From: Secundilactobacillus similis DSM 23365 = JCM 2765
Lineage (GTDB): Bacteria; Bacillota; Bacilli; Lactobacillales; Lactobacillaceae
Assembly: GCF_001311075.1 (NCBI RefSeq)
Contig: NZ_BBAD01000019.1
Coordinates: 1 to 45,627 of the forward strand
Direction: 5' to 3'
Length of the DNA stretch: 45,627 bases
Part shown: positions 33,298-43,979 of the stretch, piece after piece
Layout of the letters: each line of letters begins with the position of its first letter
How positions within the stretch are numbered: the stretch's first letter is position 1
Program-made: the position numbers and the translations under genes
The notes under the pieces: generated by a model
Databases searched by the model: none
Told to the model about the DNA's origin: nothing
The model's input: the letters and a program-made list of their open reading frames with translations, nothing else

Positions 33298-33430
33298 AGA
33301 GTGCAGAATAGGGCGGTTAGAGAGTGGAGCCTAAGTTACTTCCGCCAGAAACCCCGATTTTTGGGGTTTGTGGTGGAAGTAGCTTAGGTGCAACTCTCTG
33401 CCCTATGGCGCACGTTTAGTCTCGAGGACA
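33296..33430. repeat. Long hairpin repeat R9
   Basis: It starts at the TAG stop of the small gene. The outer helix ATAGGGC pairs with GCCCTAT, and the inner helix CCTAAGTTACTTCCGCC pairs with GGTGGAAGTAGCTTAGG with G-U pairs. The tail tttagtctcgaggaca is as in R8. Confidence 0.85.
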
Positions 33431-33587
33431 TGAGTACGGTTAAGTAATATCAGCCACAAAGAAATCCACAATCTATAAGACTCTTTTGCCACAATTTCCC
33501 GTTTTTGAGGGTTGTGGTGGAAGTAACTTAGGTGCAGCTTTCTGCCCTGTGGAACACGTTTCGGCTACCAACCAACTTGGTTCAAAA
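33431..33587. repeat. Partial hairpin repeat R10
   Basis: The right half and apex of a further copy (ttttgccacaatttcccg...gtggtggaagtaacttagg, then gcagctttctgccctg) with no left arm, at about 33487-33565. The rest holds no recognised gene. Confidence 0.6.
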
Positions 33588-33634
33588 AACGCCCCTCACG
33601 AATGCTTGAAATAGCATTCGTGAGGGGCGTTTAA
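33588..33634. terminator. Terminator of the MFS gene
   Basis: CGCCCCTCACGAATGCT and AGCATTCGTGAGGGGCG arms, a 17-bp perfect stem. On the minus strand it ends in a T-run. Confidence 0.85.
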
Positions 33635-33658
33635 CTTGTAGTTAGTCACGATTTTTAC

Positions 33659-34828
33659 CTACTGCGTTGCCAACTGCCGATGATAAATCACGTAAACCAG
33701 AATCACCAACGGCACCGTCAGCATCAACGCCGGGTAAAACAGACTGTGCGGCAGAAAATCAAACAAGCCACCACCGATCACCGGACCCAAGACCATACCT
33801 GAATCCATGCCGATGTAGAACGTGGCGTTGGCCAGTCCCTGTTCCTCCAAGGGCGCAATCAGCAAACTTGTTGCCTGACAAACGGAGTACATGACGCCGT
33901 AACCACCGGCCAATCCGGCGGCTGCTATCAGCATCATCCAGTTATTGAACAGGTAAGTCATCCCAATCATCCCAACCAAGTTGGCGATCAGTCCCGCCAG
34001 TAAAAAGTACCGGTAGGGGAGGCGGTCAAAGTAGTCCTTCAACCCTAACCGTAGAACCAGCAAGATCACCGCGTAGATGAGGAAAAAGCTCCCGACCATG
34101 ACGTGAAAATGCCGACTGGCGACGTACTCAACGAGGTAAGATTGCGTGGCAAAGTAGGGAATCGCCAACAGCATAATCATGATCGCCACGGGGACAACTT
34201 GGCGCTGAATCAGGTGGTGTGGTTTCGTTGCTTTGTCTGGTTGAGGGAGTGGTTCACCGTGGTCGCTGATAAATTGAATCATGATCAGCAAAAGACCGGA
34301 CAGGACAACGGCGCACATGAAGGCGACGCGATAGCCAAAATGCTGATACATAAAAATCCCAAGGGCGGGCGCGACGGCCATGCCCAACGCATTCATCATG
34401 CCGTAGTAGCCCATTCCGGCGCCAATGCGATCACGAGGAAGTAAGCCAGCCAACCAGGTGGCCATACAGATTGAACAGAGCGCAAAGCCCAGTCCGTTAA
34501 TGATTCGGACGATGATCAGCATCCAACCACTGATGGCAATGACGTAGCCGATTGCGGCAACTAACAGTAAGATGCCGCCAATCAGCGCTAGGCGGTATTT
34601 GGACACCCGGTCCGTCACTTGACCGGCAAATGGGCGAAAGACGAGGCTGGTGAGGTTCATCATGGCGGCAATCAGGCCGGCAACGACGGCGGATTCGCCT
34701 AAGCTAGTTGTGAAGCCGACGATGAGCGGATTGACCAACATCGAATTAGACATATAGCAAAAGCTGCCCAATAAAATTAAAGTGGTATCTCGGTTGAAAA
34801 TGCGGTTCGTTTTTGCCAAAGGGGACAA
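33659..34828 (-). CDS. Major facilitator superfamily transporter
   Basis: A 389-residue 12-helix secondary transporter of the drug:H+ antiporter type (DHA). Seen: the loop 2-3 motif RPFAGQVTDRVSKYR, variant of the MFS motif A (G-x-L-x-D-x-x-GR), and the family sequence GYYGMMNALGMAVAPALGIFMY in helix 5 (motif C-like). TTG start at 34828 after GAAAGAAG. The substrate is unknown: drug, metabolite or organic-acid efflux are all possible. It is monocistronic. Confidence 0.85.
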   Translation of the reverse strand: MSPLAKTNRIFNRDTTLILLGSFCYMSNSMLVNPLIVGFTTSLGESAVVAGLIAAMMNLTSLVFRPFAGQVTDRVSKYRLALIGGILLLVAAIGYVIAISGWMLIIVRIINGLGFALCSICMATWLAGLLPRDRIGAGMGYYGMMNALGMAVAPALGIFMYQHFGYRVAFMCAVVLSGLLLIMIQFISDHGEPLPQPDKATKPHHLIQRQVVPVAIMIMLLAIPYFATQSYLVEYVASRHFHVMVGSFFLIYAVILLVLRLGLKDYFDRLPYRYFLLAGLIANLVGMIGMTYLFNNWMMLIAAAGLAGGYGVMYSVCQATSLLIAPLEEQGLANATFYIGMDSGMVLGPVIGGGLFDFLPHSLFYPALMLTVPLVILVYVIYHRQLATQ

Positions 34829-34995
34829 CTTCTTTCAGAAAGTAATGATTATTAGTATACCACTAACTGAAAATGGTTAAGGAAGAGTCGGGTAACGGCA
34901 ACGAGTAAGCCATCATAACAGGTTGTTACTGAAAATAGTCTAAAATCATCTAATTAAGCGTGACGTTAGCAGTAATGATAAGTACTTAACGGCGA

Positions 34996-35011
34996 TGTTT
35001 CATGTGAAACA
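34996..35011. other. Second parS-like site
   Basis: TGTTTCATGTGAAACA, one base from the consensus TGTTTCACGTGAAACA. It lies in the intergenic gap before addB and 13.8 kb from the perfect site. Confidence 0.75.
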
Positions 35012-35091
35012 ATCGCCCAAAACGACAGTCGAACACACGTTCACTGTGGTAAAATAAGACTAATTTAACGAGAAGGAAAGGTGCGGACAAC

Positions 35092-38000
35092 ATGACCCTG
35101 CAGTTTGTAATTGGCAAAGCAGCGTGGACCATCAGGCAACGCTCTTGGCGGCGTTATCGAAGGCGAATCTCGATCACCCTGATGATCAGTTTTACTACCT
35201 CGTCCCGAATCACATTAAGTTTGAATCAGAAGTTCAGGTACTTGATCGGTTAGCAACTTTAGCTGGCAGTCATGAAACGGCTTATGCGCAATCAGCCGTT
35301 CAAGTGCTGTCACTGACCCGGTTGGCCTGGTTTTTCATGAAGGATGAACCCGCCTATCAGTTACCACGAATCTCCGAAGCGGGCTTGAACATGTTGGTGT
35401 ATCAGGCAATTTTAGATCATCAAAACGAACTGCGGTTGTTCAGCGGTGAAGCGGATCGACCGGGCTTTATCAGTTTGCTGACCCGTCAATTATTGGAGTT
35501 GAAGACGGGGCAAGTCAGTGTGACTGATTTGACCCAGGTTGCCGAAAAGCTAACGGGGAGTAGTGCAGATCTGGATGCCAAACTCCACGATTTGGTGCTA
35601 ATCTACGATAGTTTTGAAACGGCGATGATGAACAAATACGTGGCGAATACGGATCTATTGAACCAATTAAGCGGGTATTTGGAAAACGTGGATCTGTCAC
35701 ACGCGCACTTTTACTTTGACGGGTTTTCGCAAAATCAATTCTCGGCGCAGGAAATGAAGCTGCTGACGACGTTGATGCAGCGGGCGGCGGAAGTCAAGAT
35801 CGCGCTGATTTTAGATCACGGCACACCAACGATGGACGACGTTTCGACCCAGAGTCTGTTTTACCAGCCGCTCGCACTTACACGCGGGTTTACCAAACGG
35901 CTCGAGCGCTACAAGTGCCGGTACTGACTGACGTGGTCGCGACTCAGCCTCGAGTGTCCGCAGATTTACAGCGAGTAGAATCGTTCTGGCAGGTGTTAGC
36001 GGGTGGTGAACAAGCCCAGCCAGCAGCACCGTTAGCTGACCCGAAGTCGGTGACGATTATTCAAGCCGATAACCGGTACGCCGAAGTGGCGCGGGTGGCG
36101 GCGATGATTCGTCAACTAGTGACCCAAGAGGGGTACCGTTACCGGGACTTCTTGATTTTGACGCGGCATTTGGACAGCTATGAAAACATCTTGGCGCCGA
36201 TTATGAACGCGCAGGAGATTCCCTACTTTAGTGACGTGCAACAATCGATGGTGGACCACCCGTTAGTTGAGCTGATCACGGCGTTGTTTGAAATCAAACG
36301 ACGGCACTTCCAGTACGCTGACGTGATGCGGTTACTCAAGACGGAGTTGCTGTTGCCAAAGACGTGGTCGGTTGCTGATTTTCGAGAAGCACTGTTTAAA
36401 ACCGAAAACTGGGTGTTAAAACTGGGTTGTCAAGGATCTAAGTGGACGCAAAAGGAACCGTGGCCTTACGCCCGGCTCCAAACGGATGACTTGGGCACGC
36501 AAACGGATGCGGACCAAGCGGTGAGTGCCCAAATCAACGGCATCCACGATTTCGTTCGCGAAACGTTAGTCCCGTTTTACCGGCAACTTGATCGCGTGAA
36601 AAACGGTCGGGAAGCTGCTAAAGTGCTGGTGACCTTTTTGACGAAGGCGGGGGTCGTTGACCAGTTGATTGCTTGGCGGGACGCTGCAATTGAAGCTGGT
36701 GACCTCGTGCAAGCCGGCCAACCCGAACAAACTTGGCAGACTTTTTGCGACCTATTAGATGAATACGTGACGATTTTAGGTGACCGGATCTTCTCCGAAC
36801 CGGACTTCTTAGCGCTACTTCAAGCCGGTTTTGCGGGGGCAAACTATTCCCAAATTCCGTCAACGTTGGATCAAGTGACGATCTCTGAAAGTGGGATCAT
36901 CCAGATGAATAACCGGAAAATCACGTTTATGATCGGCGCAACGGATAAGGTAATGCCGGATACGACGTTGCCAACCCATCTATTGAACGATCAAGACCGG
37001 CAGAAACTCGAATTACCGGAGGGGGCTTACCTGAACGATGGCGGTATTTTGACCCTTCAAGGCGAACCCTATCTGAACTACTTGGCGCTGATGACGGCGA
37101 GTGACCGGTTAGTCTTCACCTTCCCAATGAACGCGGGGGATGATGCGCAAAATCAGTTGAGTCCTTACGTGGACCGGTTGCGCGAGCAGTTCCAGATTCC
37201 AATCGTTGACCACACCGCAACCCCAGATGTGACAACGGATGATCTGCAGCCCTATCTGGGGGCCCGGCGAGCAACGTTACGACACCTGGTTCAGGTCAGC
37301 AATGCGAGCCGTGAACACAGTCAGCCACTGAGCCTGGCCTGGCAGTACGTTTACCAGCAACTCCGTACGGATCCGTTGACGGATAAATTGCTGGGCAGTA
37401 TCGCTTACCGTAACGAACCGGGAAAGCTGAACGAAGACATTGTGACCGGCTTATATGGCACAACAATCGATAGTTCCATTTCCAAGCTGGAAGAGTTCTA
37501 CCGAAACCAGTACGCCTATTTCTTAAAATACGGCCTCAAACTCCGCGAACGAGACGAGTTTGAACTGTCACCAGCTAACACCGGTGAGTTCTTCCACGCG
37601 GCGTTGGATATGCTGATGAAGCGGGTCAATGCCGAACACATTGACCTTGCTAACCTGGACGACCAACAACGGTTCCAGTTAGTGGATGAAGTCACGCAGG
37701 TCATTTTAAACGATCCGCATAACTTACAGTACGCGGTGCTGAACAGTAGCGCACGGATGCAGTACATCAAGAGTCAGTTGATCGCGGTCATTCAGCAAAT
37801 GGCGAACACGTTCCAGCAACAAAGTCGTTATACGCCGATGCGGGCCAAGAAGACGGAAGTGCTGTTTGGACACGTGGGAAGTGAAAGTGGCTTACCGGCC
37901 TTGGAATTCGATCTCGATGATCGACGTAAGATTCGGGTTCGCGGGAAAATCGACCGGGTGGATACCATGCAGTTGCCGAACAACGAGTACGTGGGCATCG

Positions 38001-38641
38001 TGGATTATAAATCAAGTGAACGCAAAGTTGAATTCGACCAAATCTACGAGGGCCTTGCGATGCAGATGATGACCTACCTCGACGTGGTGCAGCGCAACAT
38101 GGCACTGTTGACGGACGATGATCAAGCGCAGTTGGCGGGAGCGGTGTACCTGCATTTGCAGAATCCACGGTTCAAGCCCAATGAGTTTGAGCAGGACATG
38201 GTGGCGGCACTGTTGAAGAAGGAACGCTATACTGGCGTGTTGGTGTCGGATGAACAACTGTTGCATGAATTGGAACCAGAGTTAAAGGCGGGGGAAGAGG
38301 CTCGGGTTTATTCATTCAAATTTAATCAGGGTGGCGGTCTGAGAAAGGGGAATTCATTAGTCACCCGCGACCAGTTAGAAGACCTCTTACGCTATACCGA
38401 ATATAAGATCCAAGAAGCGGGCAAGGACATCTTTGCCGGCCAGATTCAACTGAATCCATTCAAACAATCGGATCAAAAAACCGCGTTAACGAACTCGCCA
38501 TACAAATCGATTATGCAGTTCGACCCGATGTTGCCGGAGAATAATTATCATTTGTTGACGTCAACAACGAATAAGGAAGCTGTTTTAAAACTGATTCAAG
38601 AAAAACTACAAGCGGAGGCGAACCATAATGGAGTACACTGA
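35092..38641 (+). CDS. addB: ATP-dependent nuclease subunit B, AddB/RexB type (two frameshifts here)
   Basis: Part of the AddAB (RexAB) helicase-nuclease that processes double-strand DNA ends for recombination and degrades foreign linear DNA. ATG 35092 follows AGAAGGAAAGG. Seen: an N-terminal helicase-like domain (QFVIGKA, then FYYLVPNHIKFESE) and the C-terminal nuclease domain with VGIVDYKSSERK and GLAMQMMTYLDVV. The frame breaks near 35122 (GKA-AVDHQA, one G missing) and near 35872 (YQPL-RTYTRVYQ, one base missing), giving 1183 residues when restored. Its stop overlaps addA by 14 bp, so the two are translationally coupled. Confidence 0.93.
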
Positions 38642-41600
38642 CAGTCAACAACAAGTGCTAAACACTCACGGCACGAACCTATTAGTGTCTGCCTCAGCAG
38701 GTTCTGGTAAGACGCGGGTACTGGTCGACCGGGTGATCAATATGGTGCTGGCACACGAAAGCTTAGAACACCTGTTGATCGTGACGTTTACCCGGGCGGC
38801 GGCTAAGGAAATGAAGGATCGAATCGAAACGGCGTTGCACAAGCAGATCAGCAAGGCAAATGCGGAGGAACAACGGTATCTGAGTCGCCAATTGGCGGTG
38901 TTACCAGTGGCGTCGATCAGTACGCTGGATGCCTTTTGTCAACAAATCGTTGAACGGTATTACTACTTGATCGATTTGGATCCGGTTTTCCGTATTTTAG
39001 GTGATCAAGCTGAGAGTGCGTTACTGCGGGAATCGGTTTGGCAAGACGTGCGGGAACAGCTCTATCAAGATGATACGAACGATGCTTTTAAGCGGTTAGT
39101 GATGAACTTTTCTAACGACCGGTCCGATGACGGGTTAACTGACGTGGTCGATCAGGTGTTTAACTTTATGGGGTCGAAGCCCGATCCCAAAGCGTGGTTG
39201 CAGCACCTGGCTGACCCTTACGCGGTGAAGGGGAGCTTGATGCGGACACCAATCGTTCAAGAACAACTGATGCCGTTGATTCAAGCCCAATTGCAGGAGA
39301 TTGCAACGGAATTGCAGGCAGCGGCTGATTTGGCGGAACAAGCGCAGGTTAAAAAAGCGAGTGATTACATTGCAACGTTGATGGATCAACTGGCAACGCT
39401 TGATTTGACGAGTTATGGCTGGAATGAGTTCCGGGCGAATGTGGCTGCGTTTAACTGGCCACACCTACCATCAATTGGAAAAAAGGCCGATGATTATGAA
39501 GCTTACATGGCAATTAAGCCAAGCTACGTGGCACACCGGAACAACGCCAAAAAAGCGCTAGAATCAATTCCGGAGCTCATGCCATTGCCAGAACAAGAAA
39601 CCGTTGCGGCAATGCGCGATAGTGGCGACCTCGTGCGAACGTTAGCGGAAGTGGTGGACCGGTTTGCGACGGCTTACCACCAAGAAAAGCAACGCCGGCA
39701 CGTCTGGGAATTTAGTGATATCGAGCACTTTGCGCTACAGATTTTACAAGCGGACTCACCGGCAGCGGAAGCTGTGCGTCAACAACTCTCCAAGGACTAC
39801 CACGAAATTATGGTGGACGAATATCAGGATACCAACGAACTGCAAGAAGCCATTGTGACCACTTTGGCTCACGATGATCCCGGCAACCTCTTCATGGTGG
39901 GGGACATCAAACAGTCGATCTACCGGTTCCGGTTAGCCGAACCAAAACTGTTTTTAGACAAATTCAACCGGTACCGCGCCGACGAAACTGCCGGCACCGA
40001 AATCACGTTAGCCGAAAACTTTCGCTCCATGAAGAATGTCGACGACTTTACCAACCTGATTTTCACCCAGATCATGGATCAACAGTTGGGCCAAATCAGT
40101 TATCAGGGGAGTGCTAAGTTAGCTTACGGGGACATTTACCCGGATGACCTAGACGGTGTTGCGACCGATGTGGCATCATTACTGATTTATGACACGGCCG
40201 CCCCAAGTAGTCGTGGGAAGAACGAAACCCCAAGTGGCGATGCCGGGCAGGTGACCCTAGTTGCCCAAAAGATTCAGCAACTGATTCGTGACAAAACTGA
40301 GATCTGGGATCGGAAAACTAGCAAAAAGCGTCCAATGACCTACCAAGATATCGCGATCCTCTCATCATCTAAGGGGAGTAACCTTGAGATTCAAGACCAG
40401 TTCGGTCGCGCCGATATTCCGGTGCAGATCAACGATGCGCAGAGCTACTTCAAGACGACTGAAGTTCAGATCATGATGTCGTTGTTACAAGTGATCGATA
40501 ATCCCTACCAGGATATTCCGCTGGTGGCGGTCCTGCGATCACCAATCGTTGGACTGAACGAAAATGAACTGGCGTACCTCCGAATTACGGATAAGCGGGA
40601 TGACTATTACACCGCGGTGCAGTATTTTATCGCCCATTACGCAAAATACGCGGATAATTCGTATGCCGAAGCGTTGCGGCCAAAGATCCAACGCTTCTTA
40701 GAACAGTTGACCACGTTCCAGACGGTGGCGCGGCAGCAATCGTTAGCCACGTTGATTTGGCAGATCTACCAAACGACTGGCTTCTTGGACTACGTTGGCG
40801 GGATGCCGGCTGGGGCGCAACGGCAAGCCAACCTGCATGCCCTGTATGAACGAGCAGCGGACTACGAACAAAACGGGTTTAAGGCTTATTCCAGTTCGTC
40901 CGGTTTATTCAACGGATGCAACGTAACGACCAGGACTTGGCCGAAGCGAAAACTAAGGCGACTACGGATGCTGTTCGGGTGATGACGATTCACGGCAGCA
41001 AGGGACTTGAATTCCCGGTAGTCTTCTTATTGAACGCCTCCAAACAGTTCAACATGCGGGATTTAAATGCCAAGGCGGTTCTTAACAACCAGCTAGGCAT
41101 CGGGATCGACTACTTCGACCAGCAAAACCGAGTCACAGCACCGACGTTGCCGAAAATTATTTTAAAAACGGCCACGAAGAAGGAATCGCTGGCCGAAGAA
41201 ATGCGGAAGCTCTACGTTGCGTTAACGCGGGCCGAACAGCGACTCTACATTGTCGGTGCATGCAAGGATCAGGAGAAGAAGCTGCAAGCCTGGTCCGCCG
41301 CTAATCAGGAATCAACGTTAGTGTTAAATCCGATGTTGCGGGAGAAAACCACCAACTACTTAGATTGGATCGGGTTAGCGCTCATGCGGCATCCTCAGTT
41401 TGATGCGGCTGACCATGAGGTGTTGCCAGCTTTGGCTTCAGATGAAACCAAGTTTGACATCACTTTCTATTCAGCAGACGATCTCGCTGAAATGGGACCA
41501 CAGAAGAATCCGGAAGCGGGTGCGCAGTGGTTGGCTAACCTCAAACAGCAGGTTGAAACGACGGATTACGCCACGGTCGATGTTGATCAGATCAACCAAG

Positions 41601-42325
41601 TACTGAACTTTAACTACGGCTACAAAGCTGAGACCCAGACCACGGCGTACCAGTCAGTTTCCGAAATGAAGCGCTTGTTCGAAGACCCTGATGTGGCCCA
41701 ACTCGGCCGTTATCAACCAACGTTGACGGTATCACAGGGGAACCGGTACGTGACTCGTGAATTTGCCCAACCTGCCTTTCTGCAAACGGTGACGGCGCCA
41801 ACCCCGACCGAAATTGGGACGGCGACCCACCTTGTGTTGCAGAAACTGGATCTGACGCAACCGGTAACAACGGATGCTATTGACCAGTTAATTGATACAT
41901 TGGTGACGAATCAGGTCATGACCGCCGCAGTAGGTGAGAAGATTGACCGAGAAAACATCACCCGGTTGATCGACAGCGACTTTGGTCAACAGTTAGTAGC
42001 TCATGCGCAAGCGGACCATCGCGAGACACCGTTCTCGCTGTTGTTGCCCGCCCACGATGTCTTTGAAACGGTCCAAGATGAGACCGCCAAGATTCTGATT
42101 CATGGGATCATTGACGGCTACTTCATTGATGACCAAGGTGAGGTGACGCTGTTTGATTACAAGACGGACTACGTTGCCGATGGTGACGCTGGCATTGAGA
42201 AGATCAAGGACCGGTATGCGGGTCAGTTGAACCTGTATGCGCTGGCGTTGTCGAAGATGTTGGATCGGCCAGTTGCGCACCGGTATTTGTATTTGTTGTC
42301 GGTGGGCCAGTTAGTCGAAATTTAA
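38628..42325 (+). CDS. addA: ATP-dependent helicase/nuclease subunit A, AddA/RexA type (frameshifted here)
   Basis: UvrD-like helicase plus RecB-type nuclease subunit. Seen: Walker A SASAGSGKTRVLVDRV, LLIVTFTRAAAKEMKDRI (motif Ia), DEYQDTNELQ (Walker B), FMVGDIKQSIYRFR (motif III), LAENFRS (motif IV), VMTIHGSKGLEFPVVFLL (motif V) and MRKLYVALTRAEQRLYIVG (motif VI), then the nuclease motif IIDGYFIDDQGEVTLFDYKTDYV. The frame breaks near 40882 (FK-GLFQFVRFIQRMQRN, one G missing). Restored length is 1232 residues, normal for AddA. It is coupled to addB and ends at a terminator. Confidence 0.95.
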
Positions 42326-42330
42326 GCAAT

Positions 42331-42373
42331 CAAAAATACGATGATCGCCCAAGTAGCAGTCATCGTATTTTTT
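42331..42373. terminator. Bidirectional intrinsic terminator after addA
   Basis: AATACGATGA...TCATCGTATT with AAAA before and TTTTT after. Confidence 0.8.
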
Positions 42374-42383
42374 GATGGGATCA

Positions 42384-42575
42384 TTAAAGCTGAACCAACA
42401 TGCCCAACACGCCAATCATAAAAATCGCAACAATGAGGAGCGGTAGGGTGGTTTTCAGATCTAACCGGTGGTCGTGGCGAATCTGATAAATACTGATGGC
42501 GATTAAAACAATGACGCCAACGGTAAATAAAAGGCCAAGTTTCAGTTGAACGCGAATGTCAGCAGGGGTCATCAT
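42384..42575 (-). CDS. 63-residue membrane protein
   Basis: A small protein with two predicted transmembrane segments (about residues 12-30, LKLGLLFTVGVIVLIAISIY; and 42-62, LPLLIVAIFMIGVLGMLVQL). GGAGGTAC is directly upstream; ATG 42575 and ATG 42572 are both possible. Its stop lies near the terminator of addA. No known family. The acetyltransferase gene is directly upstream on the same strand (14 bp apart), so the two probably share a transcript. Confidence 0.7.
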   Translation of the reverse strand: MMTPADIRVQLKLGLLFTVGVIVLIAISIYQIRHDHRLDLKTTLPLLIVAIFMIGVLGMLVQL

Positions 42576-42589
42576 GTACCTCCAATCGG

Positions 42590-43123
42590 TTATTTGATCA
42601 GTAACTGGTAAGCGAAACGCTTAGCGCGCGAGGCATGCATGTAGACCGTTCCCCGGTGCGTAAAGCCGTTGCTTGTGATGACGTGTTGCATACCTAGGTT
42701 GTCCGGATGCGTATCAATGCGGATGTCACGGTAGCCGAGGCTACTAGCGATGGTCAAAAGGCCGCTCATCAGGTTACGTGAGAGATGCTGACCTCGAAAT
42801 TGACTGGAAACCGCAATTCGGTGGATGGCAGCGTAACGCGCTTCAGTGCCGTTTACCCAGCTGCCGTCCTCAATTGACAAGTAGTCGACATCGATGCCTT
42901 GGTGGAGCGCAGCGGTCCCAACGACCTGATCGTCAACACTCAGGACGTAGGTGATGCCGTCATCAATATCCTGCGTTAAATCAGCAGCGGCGGGGTAGCC
43001 GTCCTGCCATTGGTCGATGCCTTGAGCCTTTAAGTAGGCTTTCGCATCGGTGATAATTGCGGTAATTGCAGGCAGGTCAGCTGGTACGGCCCGTCGAAGG
43101 TAAGTTGTTGTGATAACGATCAC
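42590..43123 (-). CDS. GNAT family N-acetyltransferase
   Basis: A 177-residue acetyl-CoA N-acetyltransferase, substrate unknown. Seen: AYLKAQGIDQWQDGYP, YVLSVDDQVVGTAALH, the core AAIHRIAVSSQFRGQHLSRNLM with acetyl-CoA loop FRGQHL, and the C-terminal GYRDIRIDTHPDNLGMQHVITSNGFTHRG. The GTG at 43123 follows GGGA too closely to be an ideal start, and the next in-frame ATG/GTG/TTG is well inside the domain, so the start is uncertain. It reads divergently from sfsA. Confidence 0.88.
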   Translation of the reverse strand: MIVITTTYLRRAVPADLPAITAIITDAKAYLKAQGIDQWQDGYPAAADLTQDIDDGITYVLSVDDQVVGTAALHQGIDVDYLSIEDGSWVNGTEARYAAIHRIAVSSQFRGQHLSRNLMSGLLTIASSLGYRDIRIDTHPDNLGMQHVITSNGFTHRGTVYMHASRAKRFAYQLLIK

Positions 43124-43196
43124 TCCCTAAGTGGTATATTAATAACAAAATCGTCTAAGTGGTAGTTTACCACGAAATGACGGGAGGAGGATATCC

Positions 43197-43918
43197 ATGG
43201 AGTACGAAGCAATCCGATTGGCAACGTTTATCGAACGTCCCAACCGCTTCATCGCTATCTGTGAGCTTGAAGGGGAGCGGGTGACGGTGCACGTTAAAAA
43301 TACCGGCCGGGGAAAAGAGCTCTTTCATCCCGCGTTCAGGTCGCACTAAATTATCAACCGAAGCCAACACGAAAAACAGCTTATGATTTGGTGGCGATTC
43401 AAAAAGCAGGTCACTGGATCAACATTGATAGTCAGGCACCGAATCAGATAGTGAAGGAAGCTCAAGCGAACGGGACACTGGTTTTGCCGGGAATTGGTCA
43501 GTTACCAGAGTTGCAGTCGGAAGTAGTGTATCATGATTCCCGATTGGATTTCTGTGGTCAAACAGCTCAGGGCGAGACCTGTTGGATCGAAGTTAAAGGG
43601 GTGACCTTAGAAAACGAGGGCATCGCGGCGTTCCCGGATGCACCAACTGTTCGCGCGGTTAAGCACGTCAATGAGTTGATTCGAGCAGTGAAGGCGGGCG
43701 ACCAAGCGGTGTTACTGTTTGTAGTTCAACTCGACTTTGTTCAAACGATGACCATTTATCGTGAACGGGCGCCGAAGTTGGCGGCAGCGATTGAAGATGC
43801 GCTTGCTGCGGGCGTTCAGGTGGTTGCGCTTGATTGCGAAGTCACACCAGCAACGTTGAAGCTGCGGCAACCAGTGACGGTTGATTTAACAGCGCCATTC
43901 CATGAAAGTGCCGAGTAA
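43197..43918 (+). CDS. sfsA: DNA/RNA nuclease SfsA-family protein (frameshifted here)
   Basis: Family known as sugar fermentation stimulation protein, a small nucleic-acid-binding fold with a nuclease-like core. ATG 43197 follows GGGAGGAGG. Seen: LATFIERPNRFIAICELEGERV, HVKNTGRGKELF, the DFCGQTAQGETCWIEVKGVTLENEG motif (acidic and Lys residues typical of the core), FPDAPTVRAVKHV and VLLFVVQL. The frame breaks near 43335, in cccg-cgttcag (one G missing restores HPGVQVALNYQPKP); restored length is 240 residues. Cellular role remains debated. It ends at a terminator. Confidence 0.88.
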
Positions 43919-43965
43919 TCAAAAATACGGTGATTGCCTAATGCTGGCAGTCACCGTATTTTGAT
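43919..43965. terminator. Bidirectional intrinsic terminator
   Basis: AAAATACGGTGA...TCACCGTATTTT hairpin between the convergent sfsA and thiolase genes. Confidence 0.8.
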
Positions 43966-43979
43966 TATTGTGAATGAGA

